A stretch of DNA of 64,000 bases from Ophthalmolycus amberensis (taxonomy: Eukaryota > Chordata > Actinopteri > Perciformes > Zoarcidae): positions 172,001 to 236,000 of the forward strand of contig JAFEUB010001199.1 in assembly GCA_024529925.1 (NCBI GenBank), written 5' to 3'. Positions 25,901 through 39,300 of the stretch are shown here, piece by piece. The notes beneath the pieces were generated by a model, which searched no databases, was not told the DNA's origin, and was given only the letters and a program-made list of their open reading frames with translations. Numbering within the stretch: the stretch's first letter is position 1; each line of letters begins with the position of its first letter. The translations under genes were made by a program, and so were the position numbers.

Positions 25901-28900
25901 CCCCTCATCAAAAAAATACGAGCTTCAAAGCCTCTGAGGCCCAGTGTGCTGCCCATGCTTCCACATTCATAGCAGGAATTTTAAACAATGTTTTTGCTAC
26001 TCACAGCACCGGCTAAATTTGAAATGTCAACATGCGCTCAGTATCATCACCTGGGACTGTTTCTCACCTTCAACACCAGCCTCTCAGGGAAATATTGAAA
26101 TTGAGCTGCTCTCCCTCTGGAGTCACATGACCGTGATCATTTAGGCCGGCCAGTTAGGAACGAGAAAACAAGCAGCTGTCTGTTTAACAACCAGGACTGC
26201 CCTCAGGACCCAGAAACTATGGATTGCTGCTGTTGTGTGATACCTGTTCTCAGACTCAAACCAAAACACATCGATCGCCGCCCACTTTATCCAATTGATT
26301 CTGTTCGCCTCATCCCACAGTAATTCAAAGCTGATGCTACAGCCTCATCAACATATATACAGTTCATCTGAACGTTGTTATTATTTGATTTCTTGCATTG
26401 TGTATATTGTACAATGTGGCAAATCCAATAGTGCTGACTGTTGCGGTACATGTTGTGTCTTAGTTCGGAATTCAATTCAGCTCCACAATGGGAACTGAAG
26501 GAAATTGCCTCCGTCTCTGAGTCAATAACAGTCAGAGATTAGCTCGGGGGAAGTCTTTTGTGGTGCAGTGACGGGGCTGAGAATACAATAGAGAGACGAC
26601 ATGAAGACACAGGAGGAAACATAACTGTTAATACAGCAGGTTTTCCATTTTTGTCCATTTCAGGGCACAAAGACGCATGGATGCAATACGAGCTGAGTGA
26701 AATGTCTCATTTGTACCCAATTGTTTCAGATTGGTGTAATTTTTCCTTCCCTTTGTCATCAGTTGACTTTGCTGAATACTTGAATATTCTGTTCATACCG
26801 TATATGTTGCAGTTGGGTTGAACAGTTTTGCACTCGTCTGAAATGGAGGGCAAAGAGTTTGCGTGACGTAAAAGAGGGGGCTGTGTGTGTGAAGATAGCG
26901 AGCACTTAAAAAGCTCTCTGGTAATTATTCGAACAGATGGAATCAACTTCTGTGTTTACGTGTGTTGATTTATGTATTTCAGAGATTCTACACTTTCTAA
27001 ATAGAAAACTAGGCGAGCAAATCCAGAGTGTGTAAAGAGCACAGGCACTGGTTACAGAGGAGGTGCGGTTTTGTGTGATGTGGCGGCCATAAACTTTCAC
27101 ATGCGTAAATGAGCTCCTTTGCAAAAATATAAATTGACACCATGTGGAAGACGAGGCATTTAAAAACACGTAAGAGGCTATTTGGGTTCCTCTCGGACAT
27201 GTTTATAGGTTTACAAGTCAGTGTCTCACGCAAGGATATTTAAGGTTCTTTCACTTTAAAAGTAGGCTCATTGTTACTCTCCCTTTATTTGGTTCGTCTG
27301 TTCAAAGTTCAACTTTTTCAGTTGCACATTTAAACACTGTTTTCCAAGGGCTATTCTAAAGTAAAGATGATCTTTCATCTCATTTCGTAACATATAAGCA
27401 TCAACCCCCTAAAGCCTTGTTTTCCGTTTCCAGTTTAAGCTAAAATAAATGCCTGATTAGCATCGCGCCTTAGCTTGATTTCCTCCCTGTGTACCAGCTC
27501 ACATTGGCTTGACTATCTGAGATCAAGCAAACGGTAATGAGGCAGAAATATCAGCTATCGGAGGTGCATCAGTCCAGTCTGTCACGGAAAAACCTCGCTG
27601 ATCCCAGAGGGAGCACCGACCCCCCCCCCCTCCCGTCCTTCCCGTCCTTCCACTGTCGACCACCACACACCCACGTGGCTGTCGATGGGGGCCCTCGATC
27701 TCTGTGTGAGCAGACTACATGTGCCTTCAATTAGGGCCTGGAACTGGAGCCCAAATGGGAGAACGAAGAAGAAGAAAAAAAAAAAAAGGCCGGGCTGAGA
27801 GCCGTGTGAGAACACTGGCCTGTTGTGATAGCATCTAATGAGATCACTCAGAGCTGCATCCTTGAACGCTGCCATTCATTAATGTAATGATTCTTTGTGT
27901 ATGCGCGCGTGTCCCAATTCATCCAAGGGAGCTTTCATGCTGTGTTGTGGTTGCTGCCTTGTGGTGAGCAGAGAGAAGCAACAATGAGCCTGCATTAGAG
28001 GTTGATATGTTGCTAATGGCGGGAGGATCTGAGCAAAGTAATCAATTGATCTCTTTCTCCTGGTCTCCATCTGCCTCTCTCCTGTGCCGTTAGTGCCTGT
28101 AGCTCTCATACTTGTTTCTTTGATTGATTGCACAGGGCTTCTAGAAAATAGCCTCTAATCGCACCGCCTGCAGGAAGACCAGCTCCCGGAGTCCTCCTGC
28201 ACTCCAGCAGCATCTTCATATTTAAACAGAAGAGAGAAGCTGTGAGGAGAACTGGGACGACACACAGCTGTTTCAAATGCTGCAGATATAAGATGGTCGG
28301 GCCACTAAAGATGTCTTCTCCTTTCTGCACCACTGGTATTCTCAAAGGCTCTTCCTGCACTTAAGCCCCCACCACCATGCAATAAACATCAGTGAGCGGA
28401 GGCCTCTGCGTTGACTTGCCATGATTCAGGCTCATCCTTCAGGGCTGCTGTGCCTCGTAAAGCCCCTCCATGCAAAAAGGTTTGGGAAGAAGGACGGCAA
28501 AATGTTGGCCGGGCGATCCTGTTCGCTCATTCGTTGAGCTCTGGCTCGCGAAAAAGATGTTTCCATCCCACTCTGCTGGTCCTGTCTATCTGGCGAGGGT
28601 CTCGCTGAAGCGCTCCGTGGGTCAACATCTCCCGAGCCCAAATCCGAACACTTAAACGGCCCAGTGGTCGGCCAGGCCGGATGGGTCTTGCGTGCTACAT
28701 GGCCATAAGCCCAGGAAGGCTGGCCTCCCCCTGCATTGATCTCCCACTCCATGTGGAAGAGAAGCACTCTAAACAGGAGAGGAGGAACAAATCAAACACT
28801 TTTATTACCACATGGATGAAAAGGTCAGAGCGTGACAAAAGCCCTCCTGTTGTGAGGAGGAGTGCTGTGGAGTGGCCCCCTCCGAGCAGAGCCTGGGTGA

Positions 28901-29247
28901 CCGCCGCGGCATTAGCCATGGGTCAGGCTGCGGGGAAACACGGGAGGTACAACTAGCTGGAGAACAAAGACCTCGTTCTTCATTCTTGTTGAGCTGTGAC
29001 GTTCATTTAATAAGAACCTGTGTGGTTACATTTTCCACTTAAGTGTTGAAGCGGATAAAAAGACGCTGAGAAATGAAATCAATCAATTTGGTGACCATTA
29101 TTTGACCATTTTGAGAAATTCAACAAATAGTAAACAGTTAAGAATATTTAAGTTTGTAAGAAATGTAGTGCTATGTTATTGTAATAAAGCGTTCTCAAGC
29201 GATTACTTTTCATCCTTATTTAATAGCATTTTTAGCTTTTATTAGGA

Positions 29248-29530
29248 ATTGAATGAATGAATGAATTTTATTTATAGAGCGCTTTTCACAGACATAATAT
29301 CACAAAGTGCTTAACAGAGCAGACATTTAAAAGCATAAAAAACACAATGTGACCCTAGGGTCAATAAATTATATACACAGAGAAAAATAAAATAAAAAAT
29401 AATAAAAAATAAAATTAAAATGTAAAACATATTTTAAGAGCAGGTCTAGGACATGGGTTTACTTTTTACTCAAACGCCAGCCTAAAAAGGTGGGTTTTGA
29501 GCTGGTTCTTAAAAGTATTCACAGTATCTA
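29248..29530. repeat. Dispersed repeat with (GAAT)n edge and A/T-rich core
   Basis: After a short GAAT tandem (29251-29265) comes ttttatttatagagcgcttt followed by tcacag, then cacaaagtgcttaac, an A/T-rich core (29380-29421) and ccagcctaaaaaggtgggtt. The phrases around attttatttatagcgc...cacaaagtgctt and gccagcctaaa...gggttttga recur in many fish genomes. I cannot assign a class; it may be the 3' part of a retroelement. Confidence 0.5.
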
Positions 29531-29548
29531 CGAGGCGTAGAGTTGAGA

Positions 29549-29549
<1 letters not shown>

Positions 29550-29584
<35 letters not shown>

Positions 29585-29590
29585 TGTGTG
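29550..29590. repeat. (TG)n microsatellite
   Basis: About 15 TG units, then tttgtgtgtgagagag. It lies at the right edge of the dispersed repeat at 29248. Confidence 0.9.
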
Positions 29591-30000
29591 AGAGAGGCCT
29601 ACAGGAGTGACCAGCAGCCCTGCACATGCTGACAGATTTACTGGATACAATAATCGGAGTGTATCACCCTGCTGTGCGGTGCACATGCAGCTCCTGGAAT
29701 TGGCTCTTACACCTGGAATGGCCCATAAACATCACACAACTTTACACTTCGACATTTAGGTGATTTGCTCACAACACTCCTGGTTTGGACAGTGATCAAC
29801 AGGCTTTTCTCAAAGTTTGCTTTAACATGGGGAGCCGCAATAACATTGTTGAAATATAGTTTGGGATTTTTGTATCCTTGTTATTTCAGTGTTGGTGAGT
29901 TGTTTTGATGTCTGGTTGGTCAGGAAGTAATGGAAACATACTTCCAGACAGCTCCATCAAAGAGAGCAGTGGCCCGAAGGCCTTTTTGCTGGACATCAGA

Positions 30001-33000
30001 GGTTTTGAGCAGGACTCATTCGTGCCCCTGGCAACTTTACACCATGCGATTCAATGCCGGGCTGCCAGGATTCCTGCTCTGCCAGCCCGGGGGTTGGCTG
30101 GATAGAAGTGTGGCTCGCTGGTTGGTTGGTTCGCTGGCTGGCTGGTTAGCTCTCGGGGATCAGCATTCAGGTCGTGCCCTACTGTGCCCATCCCGCGCCG
30201 CACAAAAGGCTGATCAGGAATGCTGGACAGCAGGCACGGGCATTCATCGAGCTAATGCACACCGCGGTGCTGGACGGGCCTGCCCCGCTCCAGACTCCGA
30301 GTCTCAGTGTCGCAGTGTTTGCTTGTCTACTGTGCCTTGAAATGGAGCGAGTGTGTATGACTGTGCCAGTGGAGCAATGCAAATACCCTCCCAGAGGGGA
30401 AGACTTATTCCACTTAGTTAGGGAACGCTGCTGGATGAATTGGACACGGTGTTGCATGTTGCACTCTGAACGAAGCACTTTGATCCTTTTTTTTACTCTT
30501 TTGAGTCTTCAGTGAGATCCCTTGTTGTGCATTTTATGTGGCAGCAGGTTTGCAATATGATAATGAACACTCAACACTTTTACAAAAAAACGTTTTTTTT
30601 GGTAAGGAAGTGTTTTTATCTTGATTGAATGGATGAGTTACAACCTGAAAGAAAAGGTGCACCCATACACAACTAGGCATGTTTAACAAAGTGTACAGTC
30701 TACTTATTATTTTAGTATTTTCCTTTTGTAAAAGTCGGAAGAATGCAGGAAACAAAGTCTCTGAAACTCCATTTTGTTTTCAGAGATCCTGCTTTGTTTT
30801 CGAAATTTTTGACGTCTCAAGATTGGCAGTTACGCCTCACCACATTACACCACATCATACTGTATAAAGATCCTAATTTAAAAGAAGCAGGTAGAGGAAA
30901 ACCTGCGCACACACACAAAGGATCTGTATATAATTCAGCAATGACAAAAAGATTTTGAAGAATATTGAAGGGAATAATTGGTCCATTAGGAGAACAGAGT
31001 AAATTCAGTGTAGATCCACAATTAATTAATGACCTTTACCCTGATTGTCCATCGCAACGAGCTCATCCGTCTTTACTCTGCTGCCTTTCATCAATTACAG
31101 TGATGGAGGGGAGGCGTCACACAGCCGGGGATAATATTGTAACAGCCTCCGCTTCATTTGCTCGAAGGAAAGGTGAAGAGGACAGCTTGATTTGTTTTCC
31201 TTGTACTGTAAATTAATATAATATTGGTTAGTTTGACAGGAAAAAAAGTATAAATGTTATATTTCTCACTCAGACATTTGCAGAACAAGTTATATTAAGG
31301 TCAGTAAATTAAGTTATAGCATGAGATATTTCCTCTGCCGAACAAATTCAAATTGTAAATCGTAAAAACAAAATATGCTCGCCGACGCTTCCTTGCGGCC
31401 GTTGTATTTTATTAGGACTTTTTATTATAGGCTTACTAATCACATGTCAAAAGGAGGAAAGCAGCAATTCATTCTTGATAATAGGGATTTGACGGCGGCC
31501 TCAGTGGTGGTGTGTTGGCTGCAGTGAGCGACCCCACAACCACTCTCTCTCTCTTTGTCCTCTCAAGCCTCCCTCATCTTTCATTCACTGCTTACCCTCT
31601 CGTTCAAGCTAGGATGTCAAAACATTCAGGGACACTGTGCTACTGGAGTTATTCATCACATTTAGCCGGAAAATGCAGAAACGGGTAGTTTTGAACACAA
31701 GCCTAGAAATAATTTGGACTTTTTCTCCACGTTGAATGGGACCCGGGTGCTTTTCTTTCCTCCCTGGCTGAGCTAGTCTTCAACGCTTTATTACATTTGA
31801 TCTTGCTTGGCGTCCATTGCCGTTGGCTGGTGGGACTCATCCATCTCCCCCAGCTTTAGCAGGCTATTAGTAACAACGCCCCAAAATAGTCATGTTTCAT
31901 TTTCTCTCGTTTGACAAATTATCAACCCATCATTGTGCATTAATCATTAACTCTCTGCATTAATCATTTATGTTTTAAAATGAGCTTATTGAGAGTTGAG
32001 TTGAACACAAGTAATCACAGCAGAATTATTTAGCTTTCATTTCCTGAAAAGACAATTCTTTGTTAAATGAGCTGTTATTTTAACCGTATTTCCTTAGTTG
32101 TGAAACTTTTCAGTAAAGAAAACCGATTGAATAAATGCTCTTAGGCATAGGGAAAACTTTTTTTTCTTTATTAGGTACCACATAAGTGCGGTGGAGGTAT
32201 GCCATTAATGGTCGGCTAGCATGCCCATGGGAAGAAGCATTAGACAAAAGAGCTTGCCGGAAAAACACTGAGCGGACTACCCCGGTGTCTCTGTGGGCAG
32301 TCTAAAAATACTACTGTGCCTCTTTCAGATATTGAAGCCGGGCGATGACACATAGTTGGCAGACCTTCGATCACTTTCTCCCAAACTCCCACCAGAGTTG
32401 ATTTTCTTTTCATACGCTGTCACAAATGGAAATCTTCATATGGCGTGTGTGTTTGAAAGGGCTGACTTTCTCCTCAGCGTTTTAATATCCATAACAAGTT
32501 AGTCTCCTACCACTGTGTGATTTGCGGATAGACGCCCCCAGCATATGCATTCTTTGTTGAGAATAGTTTGCCTATTCTTTTGGAAGGATTTCTGAAATGT
32601 GTTATTCTGCTCATGGGTCCATTTCACTCACAGCCTCGTCTCAAATTGATGGAGTAGTATAGGGGAGAATCCTGAAGACAACGTCCTCGGTTTTCAATCT
32701 CCGTTCTAATATCCCGTCTCATCTCCTGCGTGTGTGCACCCACCGCATGGACGCCGATCAATCTCCAATTTTAGATCGCCTCTTCTTTTCCGTGGGATCG
32801 TCTTTGCGTTTCTCTCCACCCTGCTGGTGCGTTCACAGTTATACATGAAGCTGCTCCAGGAGGTGAAGAGGTTAGCGCTCACGTGATTATTCCTCATCTA
32901 AGGAGATAAGGAGGTAGCAGGGAGCATTTTTCATGGAAATGCTTTTGAACTCCGCAAAAAGGGTTCAAGGTACGCCCACTCAGGAAATTGTTTTACTCTG

Positions 33001-35732
33001 GCTTTATTACACGGTCGACAGCTGTGCTTGAGCAATTGTCCCTGCGATTGCGCTGCGAGAGGCTCATTTATGCAAATACTGAATTTCATAGAGTATTAAA
33101 AGCAAGGCTTTTTTTTAAAGCGAGGCATGGCAATGTTTTGAATCAAAAAATATAATAATTTTATCCCGAACAGAGAATTTACACATGTGACAGTAAAAAC
33201 AGTAGGAGGAATTGGAGGTTGTCAGTGTGCTTGCTTTCTGAAGAGGTGTTAGAGTAAAAGTGATCTGTTTTGTGAAGCTGTGAGGAGACTTAGTCAGGCC
33301 TTTGATAGGAGCAACAGACACCATGTTGCCTTTGTTTTCTCTGTACACATGTCTAAGATCTCTGGGTCCACCACAGTTATTCCAATCAGTGGCATTGTCT
33401 ACTACAGTGTAATGCATAGGCACAGAAGGCTAACTTAGCATTATGCTCCTTGCATATTCCATACGGTATCTACATAAGTAAACAAGCCTTTACTTTTATT
33501 ATTTCAAACGAGGGCAACACTTTAGTTTGCGATTCCACCCCCCAGTTTCAGTCCACATTGTGACAGATTGAGATCCAGACGAGTTGTGGAGGAATAGAGG
33601 CCGGCAGCGAGAGGTCGATGTTTTTCAGGCGCTCCTCTCTTGTTAGCGGCCACACGATTCCCCTCGCTCCCCAGGGAGTCGGCGTACGGCCGCGCGGTCG
33701 GGGGAGGAATGTGCTCCCGGGCTGGAAAAGGTTTGCAGTCCACAGAGAGGTCCTCCTCGCCTCCGGCTCTGCTGAGAAATGGGCCCTGGCCTGAGCCGCA
33801 GAAACTCAATCCACCTCTCCTGGCCCCTCAGCTGGGTCCGATGACGGCGATCGAGCCCTGCAGTGGATTAATGATTTGCCATAGATTGGATGCAAATGTG
33901 TTAATTCAGTTGTGGTTGTTTCCCATTCAACTGCTCTGAGCAGTTATCGCAGAGAGATTAAGAGGTTGGACACCCCCCCCCCCACACTCTTTTTCTACGT
34001 CCCTCCACTCTCTGCTTGTCAAACCCCAGTGCGTGACATATAGGCAGGAGACCATCTGAGAGGTGAACCTCGTGCACGGCGATTTCGGGAGCCACGGCTG
34101 TGAACGCAGAGGGCCTCTGAGTGAGTGGCACTGGCTTTCGTCTGTGTTTCGCTGCCAGAAAAGCCTTGTGTGGTTTTGAAGGCAATATATAATGTATCTG
34201 CCCTCGCTGGCTCCACCGCGCAGTGGAAAAAGAGCGCACTTGTCTCCAAAAGGGCTTTTGAGATGTAATTGAACCATAATGCCTCTTATGTGAGCATCTT
34301 GCAGCGCAATGAAGATCTCACTTGACAAATGGGCCAGAGAAAACAAGCCGGCATATCTGAGTCATGAAGTGGAGAGTTGGGCTACCGACTCTTAATAAGC
34401 CGGGCTGGTGGAGAGCTGGAGCCTCCGTCAGTCTGACCAGAGACCCTGTAGAGAAACCAAATCATCTGTGCGCTGACAGCCAAGGCATTTCTATTATATC
34501 CCAGCTGATTATTTCTATGCCTCTTCCAACGTCCCGAGGCCAGGTAGTATTTATTTCCCTTAGCTGCTTTTTAAGTTTTGTCTTTTTTCATTTTCCTCAC
34601 ATTTACGTTATTTTATACACGGATAAAAATACTGATTGTCCTTCTTGTCTGTGACTCCCTCCCACCTTTTCTGCACCCGTCTCTCTTTGAACTGATTGAG
34701 TGTGTTAATTGTGACTGCCGTGAGGACACATTAGTATCTGGCCGCACTTGGCTTCTTATCACGTGTCATGTCCTTTTAATTACACCTCTGCGCTGCTATA
34801 GCCAATTGTCTCTGCAGAGGCTCATTCTGTTGCCCTCAAATCATCAGCCCCCCCCCCCCCCCCCACACTTTAACGGCCTGACGCCTCAGATCGTGGCGGA
34901 TAAGACGGGAATAACATTTAACATTTAGGGACTCCTGTAGGGAGAAACGTGCCTTCTCTTTTGCCCCTCCCTTGACCCCTGTTGTCCGTCCCCCTCAGCC
35001 ACTGACACGCACAGCTTGTGGCTGATGTAGCGGCATTAGGTTCGGTCACGCAGGTTCATCCCTGACACAGAGGAGGTCAAACTGGCCCCTTACTTAGTGG
35101 CCATGCCTGCCAAGAAAGCCTGGTAGTACACATGTTTAGAATGTTTTCAACCATGGACGTAGAGCTCTGTTTTGCACCACTGCTGCCTCGTCCCCAGACA
35201 GACTCTGAGCTGGATTGTCATCCACAGGTCACCTTCTCTCCAAGCTGCATTTTGCCAACATGGCGTTCCCCTTATTGCGTGTCCGTTTTTGTTTGGGGCT
35301 CAGGGTGTGGTGCTCTTGCTTAAGCCCCACAGATTCCGCAGCTGTAAGAGCTGTAACAGCTGCGGTGGCAAAGCTGCCCAGAGCTTGAAGCTCGCCCTCT
35401 GATTCTCTGTAAGTGAATGCCACATGACCACACTCTGGGGGTAAAGCTGTGAGCAAATGCGGAGTTTCATTTCGCAGAAAAATTGTATTTTGTGCTTAGT
35501 CCGCACTGGTGAAGAATAGCTATACATCCTCCTCGGGGGAACCAGCAGTGCGTTGCCAGTGGAAATACTGTATCCCATAAACACTGTATTCACACGGAGC
35601 ATTTCATTGAATGTGGCAGGCCGGTGGTGGCCAGGCAGCGAAGCAGTGTGACGGTAATTTAATTGACATAAATTGAGCAAAGTATCCAAGATTACTTTTC
35701 TAAACGTTTTTCTTTTTTTCTTCTCTTTCCAG
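30001..35732. other. tmtc2 intron 1, part 4, ending at the exon 2 acceptor
   Basis: This stretch is non-coding. It has a short CTGG-type tandem patch at 30095-30150, C runs at 33973-33983 and 34848-34864, and an AT-rich segment with a 13-bp direct repeat at 31936-31968. The last 30 bases form the pyrimidine-rich tract and AG acceptor of exon 2. No other gene is supported. Confidence 0.7.
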
Positions 35733-36309
35733 CCGTGCAATCAAGACCAATCAGGATCTGCTTCCAGAGACCCCTTGGACAAATATCTTCTTCGATGACT
35801 TTTGGGGCACCTTACTCACACACAGTGGCAGCCACAAGTCCTACAGGCCCCTCTGCACCCTCTCCTTCCGCCTCAACCATGCTGTGGGTGGGCTGGAGCC
35901 CTGGGGCTACCACCTGGTTAACGTGGCCCTCCACGGGGCCGTGACGGGCCTGTTTACCTCCCTGGCTCGCCTGCTGCTCGGAGGAGGCCTGTGGAGCCTG
36001 CTCGCCGGCCTGCTCTTCGCCTCTCACCCCATCCACACCGAGGCGGTGGCCGGCGTCGTGGGCCGGGCTGACGAAGGGGCCGCCCTGTTCTTCTTGCTGT
36101 CCCTGCTGTGCTACATGCGTCACTGCGAGCTGCGCGGCCACGCCGGGCCCTGGCGACTCGTGGCCTGGTTCCTGGGCAGCCTGGGCTGCGCTGCGTGCAG
36201 CATGCTGTGGAAGGAGCTCGGGGTGACCGTCCTGGCTGTGTCGGCGCTGTACGACGTCTGCGTTTTCCACAAGCTCAAGCTGCGACAGGTCATCATGCTC
36301 CTCTACAAG
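35733..36309 (+). CDS. tmtc2: tmtc2 exon 2 (internal coding exon, N-terminal membrane region)
   Basis: This exon encodes 192 residues after one base that completes a split Ser codon (intron 1 phase 2); it ends in phase 0. The acceptor follows a strong pyrimidine tract ending ttctctttccag, and the donor is aag|gtaaac. The peptide opens RAIKTNQDLLPETPW and contains FFDDFWGTLLTHSGSHKSYR, LSFRLNH and the TMTC signature ASHPIHTEAVAGVVGRAD (exon residues 96-113). Predicted membrane segments lie near exon residues 59-82, 86-98, 115-128 and 141-176. TMTC proteins (CAZy GT105, GT-C fold) are ER glycosyltransferases that O-mannosylate cadherin ectodomains; this exon forms the early membrane part and a lumenal loop. 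Identity to human TMTC2 is very high in the loop, which separates it from TMTC1, TMTC3 and TMTC4. Third codon positions are strongly G/C, unlike the flanking introns. One oddity is WKELG where the family has KEQG. No in-frame start is used here; exon 1 is upstream of the window. Confidence 0.97.
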
Positions 36310-39300
36310 GTAAACAGTTTGCTCTCGCCCCCCCGTGGTGCCGCTTTTTCCACTTCTATCATTTCCTGCAGCCGCTCCTCTGACTCGCAAGAATATGACA
36401 AACGGCATTGGAAAATTGTGTATATATAGGTGTGTGTGCGCCTGTGTGGGCACTATATTGTGTTTGCTTTTCATCACAATATGATTTGAAAAACATCTGC
36501 GAGTGTATGCACAGCTGTCAGATTATTGTGTTTCCCATTAAATGCAAGGAAACACATGTTGAGACAGGAAAGCGACCAGAACAGAGAGAACAAACACTAC
36601 TGCTGTTCTATAGCCCTGCCCATGTGTATTTATTAATGCATATAGGTCATCTGAGAGGAATCTCATTGATCATTATCATCATGAAAAATCATTATAGCAG
36701 TCGGTAGGAGGGAGTTCATTGCTTGAATTAAAAAATGCGTAATCTTAATCCGTTCAGCCTCAGGACTAAATGCAAACCCACATGTATACGCGTGTGTTTC
36801 TTTGCCTACATTTGCTCGTATATTCACATTACACACTGCAAAAGAAAGCGAAAACCAGCTGAGATGGCAAAAAGTGATGGCCATTTTATATCTTGTTGTT
36901 GCTTTTGAAGCATTCAGCTATTAAGTTCCCCCAACAGCTCCTGTCACAAGTATTTACTGTTTGCTGTCTAGTCAATATGACATCCACACTCTCTACCCAT
37001 CAAAACGAATTCAACAAGACGTGTGCACCAACGTGACAAAAGGGCTCCAGAGCAGCCAATGGCTATCCGGCACGCCCCAGCAAAGAACAACACTTTGTTG
37101 TGTGGCAAGGGGGTTGAGGAGGGGGAGGGGGGGGGGGGGTCGGAGAGAATAGAGGCTAAAACCAAAAGGGACACACACGGAGAAGGAAACAAAGAGAAAA
37201 TGGTTTAATTGAAGATCAAATCCAGTCCGTCCCTTTCATTGCTCAGCATAGGGAGGAAATGAAGAGCGAGGTCTTCTCCACGCTGTCCTCTCTTGATTCA
37301 AGCCTCTTCTGACTCCCTGTGTCCTCTGGAGCTAGGCCCATCCATTGCTGCAGGCAGACAGGCCTTGTAATGGCTTGTCAGGCATGGCTAGACTAAAGAG
37401 GAAACAGGGCCAAAAGGGACGAGGGAGATGATGCCTCATATAGCTGACAGTTTTTCAACATTTTGATCGAAATTCCACAAAGTTTGCGAATCCAAATGTT
37501 TTTTTGGGGGGGAAAAAATGGACTGGCAAGATAGTTATACTTCTGGCACGGGGCAAGCCGTACAGTTTTCTTTCATGGCTTGCCATCATGGTTAACTGAA
37601 TTGGCGAGTTCAGTTTCAGTAAAATAAGTGAGGCAACTAGAAACTACATGAAAGCAAGATTCAAAAGTCGAAATGTTTCTTGAAGGAATTTTTTGCAAGT
37701 TGCATGTGGAATGTTGCTGGCAGGTTTGGTCAATAATAATAAGTAAAGTCTTTGTCTTAACTGTTTGTTCGATAAGGCAGGAGCTGGGAGTATAGAGGGA
37801 GAGACCGTTGACTGAGTAAACCGTTTCGATTCTTGTTAACTTGTAAGCTACGGCGAAAAGATTTCGTCCCTCCAAAGTAATTTGTTAGATGAACAATATC
37901 GATGATTTAATTGTTAATGTGGATGCATTGCAAAAAAAAGAAGTATGAAGGTGAACCTTCACAAAACCCCTGAATGTGTCAGTTTTACTTTAACACAATG
38001 TTAAATTTAGCACAACATAGAAGGCTGCAGGTATGTTTCCAACACTGCAAACTGCAAGCGTCCAATATCTATATTTGCACACTTAAATCTTAAAGAAAAA
38101 GGAAAAAGCCAATATCGCGTTCAACAAGTTTGAAGTGAATTGGACACATTCAAACTAACACACTCGATAGAGTCCAGCGAAAGAGGAAAAGGAAAACTCA
38201 CAATGGGGGTTTCTGTACTTTGCAAAGAAGAATATGGAACTGCGTGGTTTCTCGGGCACTTTTGGAAACACTCTGCAAAACAGCTACCGGTAACTGTTTT
38301 TCTCTCTGTGGAGAGAAGGCGGTAAAGCAGCTGGAAGAGAGACTGCCGTATATGGCACCATATTATACAATTGTCATTATCCTAGCGTGTCATTTACTCG
38401 CACCACAGACGACATAAAAGGCAGCACAAACTGTCATCATCACGTCAGTCATGTTTACTTGGGAGCTTTCTTGCGATGTGATGGCGCTCTGTGATCACAG
38501 GTCCGTATGTATGAGTGGCGAGACCTTGATCTGTCATCGTCACGGCGAACAGTCCTCATCGGCAGCGTGCCCATTCGTCCCCCTATTGTCCCCGTTGAGG
38601 GAGGCGGTCACTTTGACTGATGATAAGCAGAGGGAGTTATTCCTGCAGTTCCCTCCCTTAAGTTCGGGGTTTGAGATCCATCGGGTGCTGACAAACGTGG
38701 TCACCCGAACTGTCGTTTATGAATGGGAAAGCGGCATAAGAGGGAGACGCATGAAAGCCATGTCCAGCCGTTCCTTTGTTCGAGTACAGCGCTACGTTTT
38801 TATCACCGAGCTCTCCACTCAGCCGCAGCCGTTTGACATTTAACGTTGGAAACGGTGAAATGGGGGCCTGCTTATCTGATCGTGGCGCACAGTCAATTAC
38901 ATTACAGTTTTATATCTGCTGCAAATCTCCCGTTGTGTCATTACGGCTTCTGTGTGCGGTTTTGAAGGTTGTAGGCAGGCGAGAGTGGGAGCGTCACTGT
39001 AATTCCATGTCTGTTCATAACTCATTTTATCAAGACTTAAGTTTAGGCTCTCTGCATGCAAATCTGAGGGAAGAGGTAATGCATGGATATGATCTGGATT
39101 TATTGGTCATATGTTGCATAATGGATCTTGGAACAGGAGAAGCACTCGGTACAATTAATCATATGCAAAAATAAACCGAGGAAATGATAGCTTTAAAGAG
39201 CAAAATCAAAGGTTACATGCTGTATTAGGTCAGAATATATTGCCACTGTGAATGGACTGTAATTTGTTTGCGTACTGTGCGTGTGTCTCTCTACTTGCAG

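Larger units (their letters stand above)
20001..30000. other. tmtc2 intron 1, part 3: no gene seen
   Basis: This stretch is non-coding. Short C runs lie at 20670-20685, 22911-22921, 23428-23442 and 27620-27630, and a G run lies at 24712-24721. Segments near 23400-24500 and 28400-28950 are more G/C-rich than their surroundings. They contain overlapping open frames on both strands without homology I recognise, as expected for G/C-rich non-coding DNA. A dispersed repeat with an A/T-rich core lies at 29248-29530 and is followed by a GT microsatellite. Confidence 0.65.

Noticed and set aside
1..35732. Search for tmtc2 exon 1 inside the window
   Set aside because: No sequence encoding an FCYDD-like stretch followed by a phase-2 GT donor was seen by eye, so exon 1 is placed upstream. 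The exon is short, and a spliced protein alignment would be more reliable.
35812..36477. 221-codon open frame antisense to exon 2
   Set aside because: It is the mirror of a G/C-rich coding exon. The sense frame matches TMTC2 residue by residue, while the antisense product is low-complexity Gln/Gly/Ala/Glu-rich and has no family.
38451..38843. 130-codon open frame on the plus strand in intron 2
   Set aside because: No motif or family is recognisable and it has no convincing splice partners; kept as chance.
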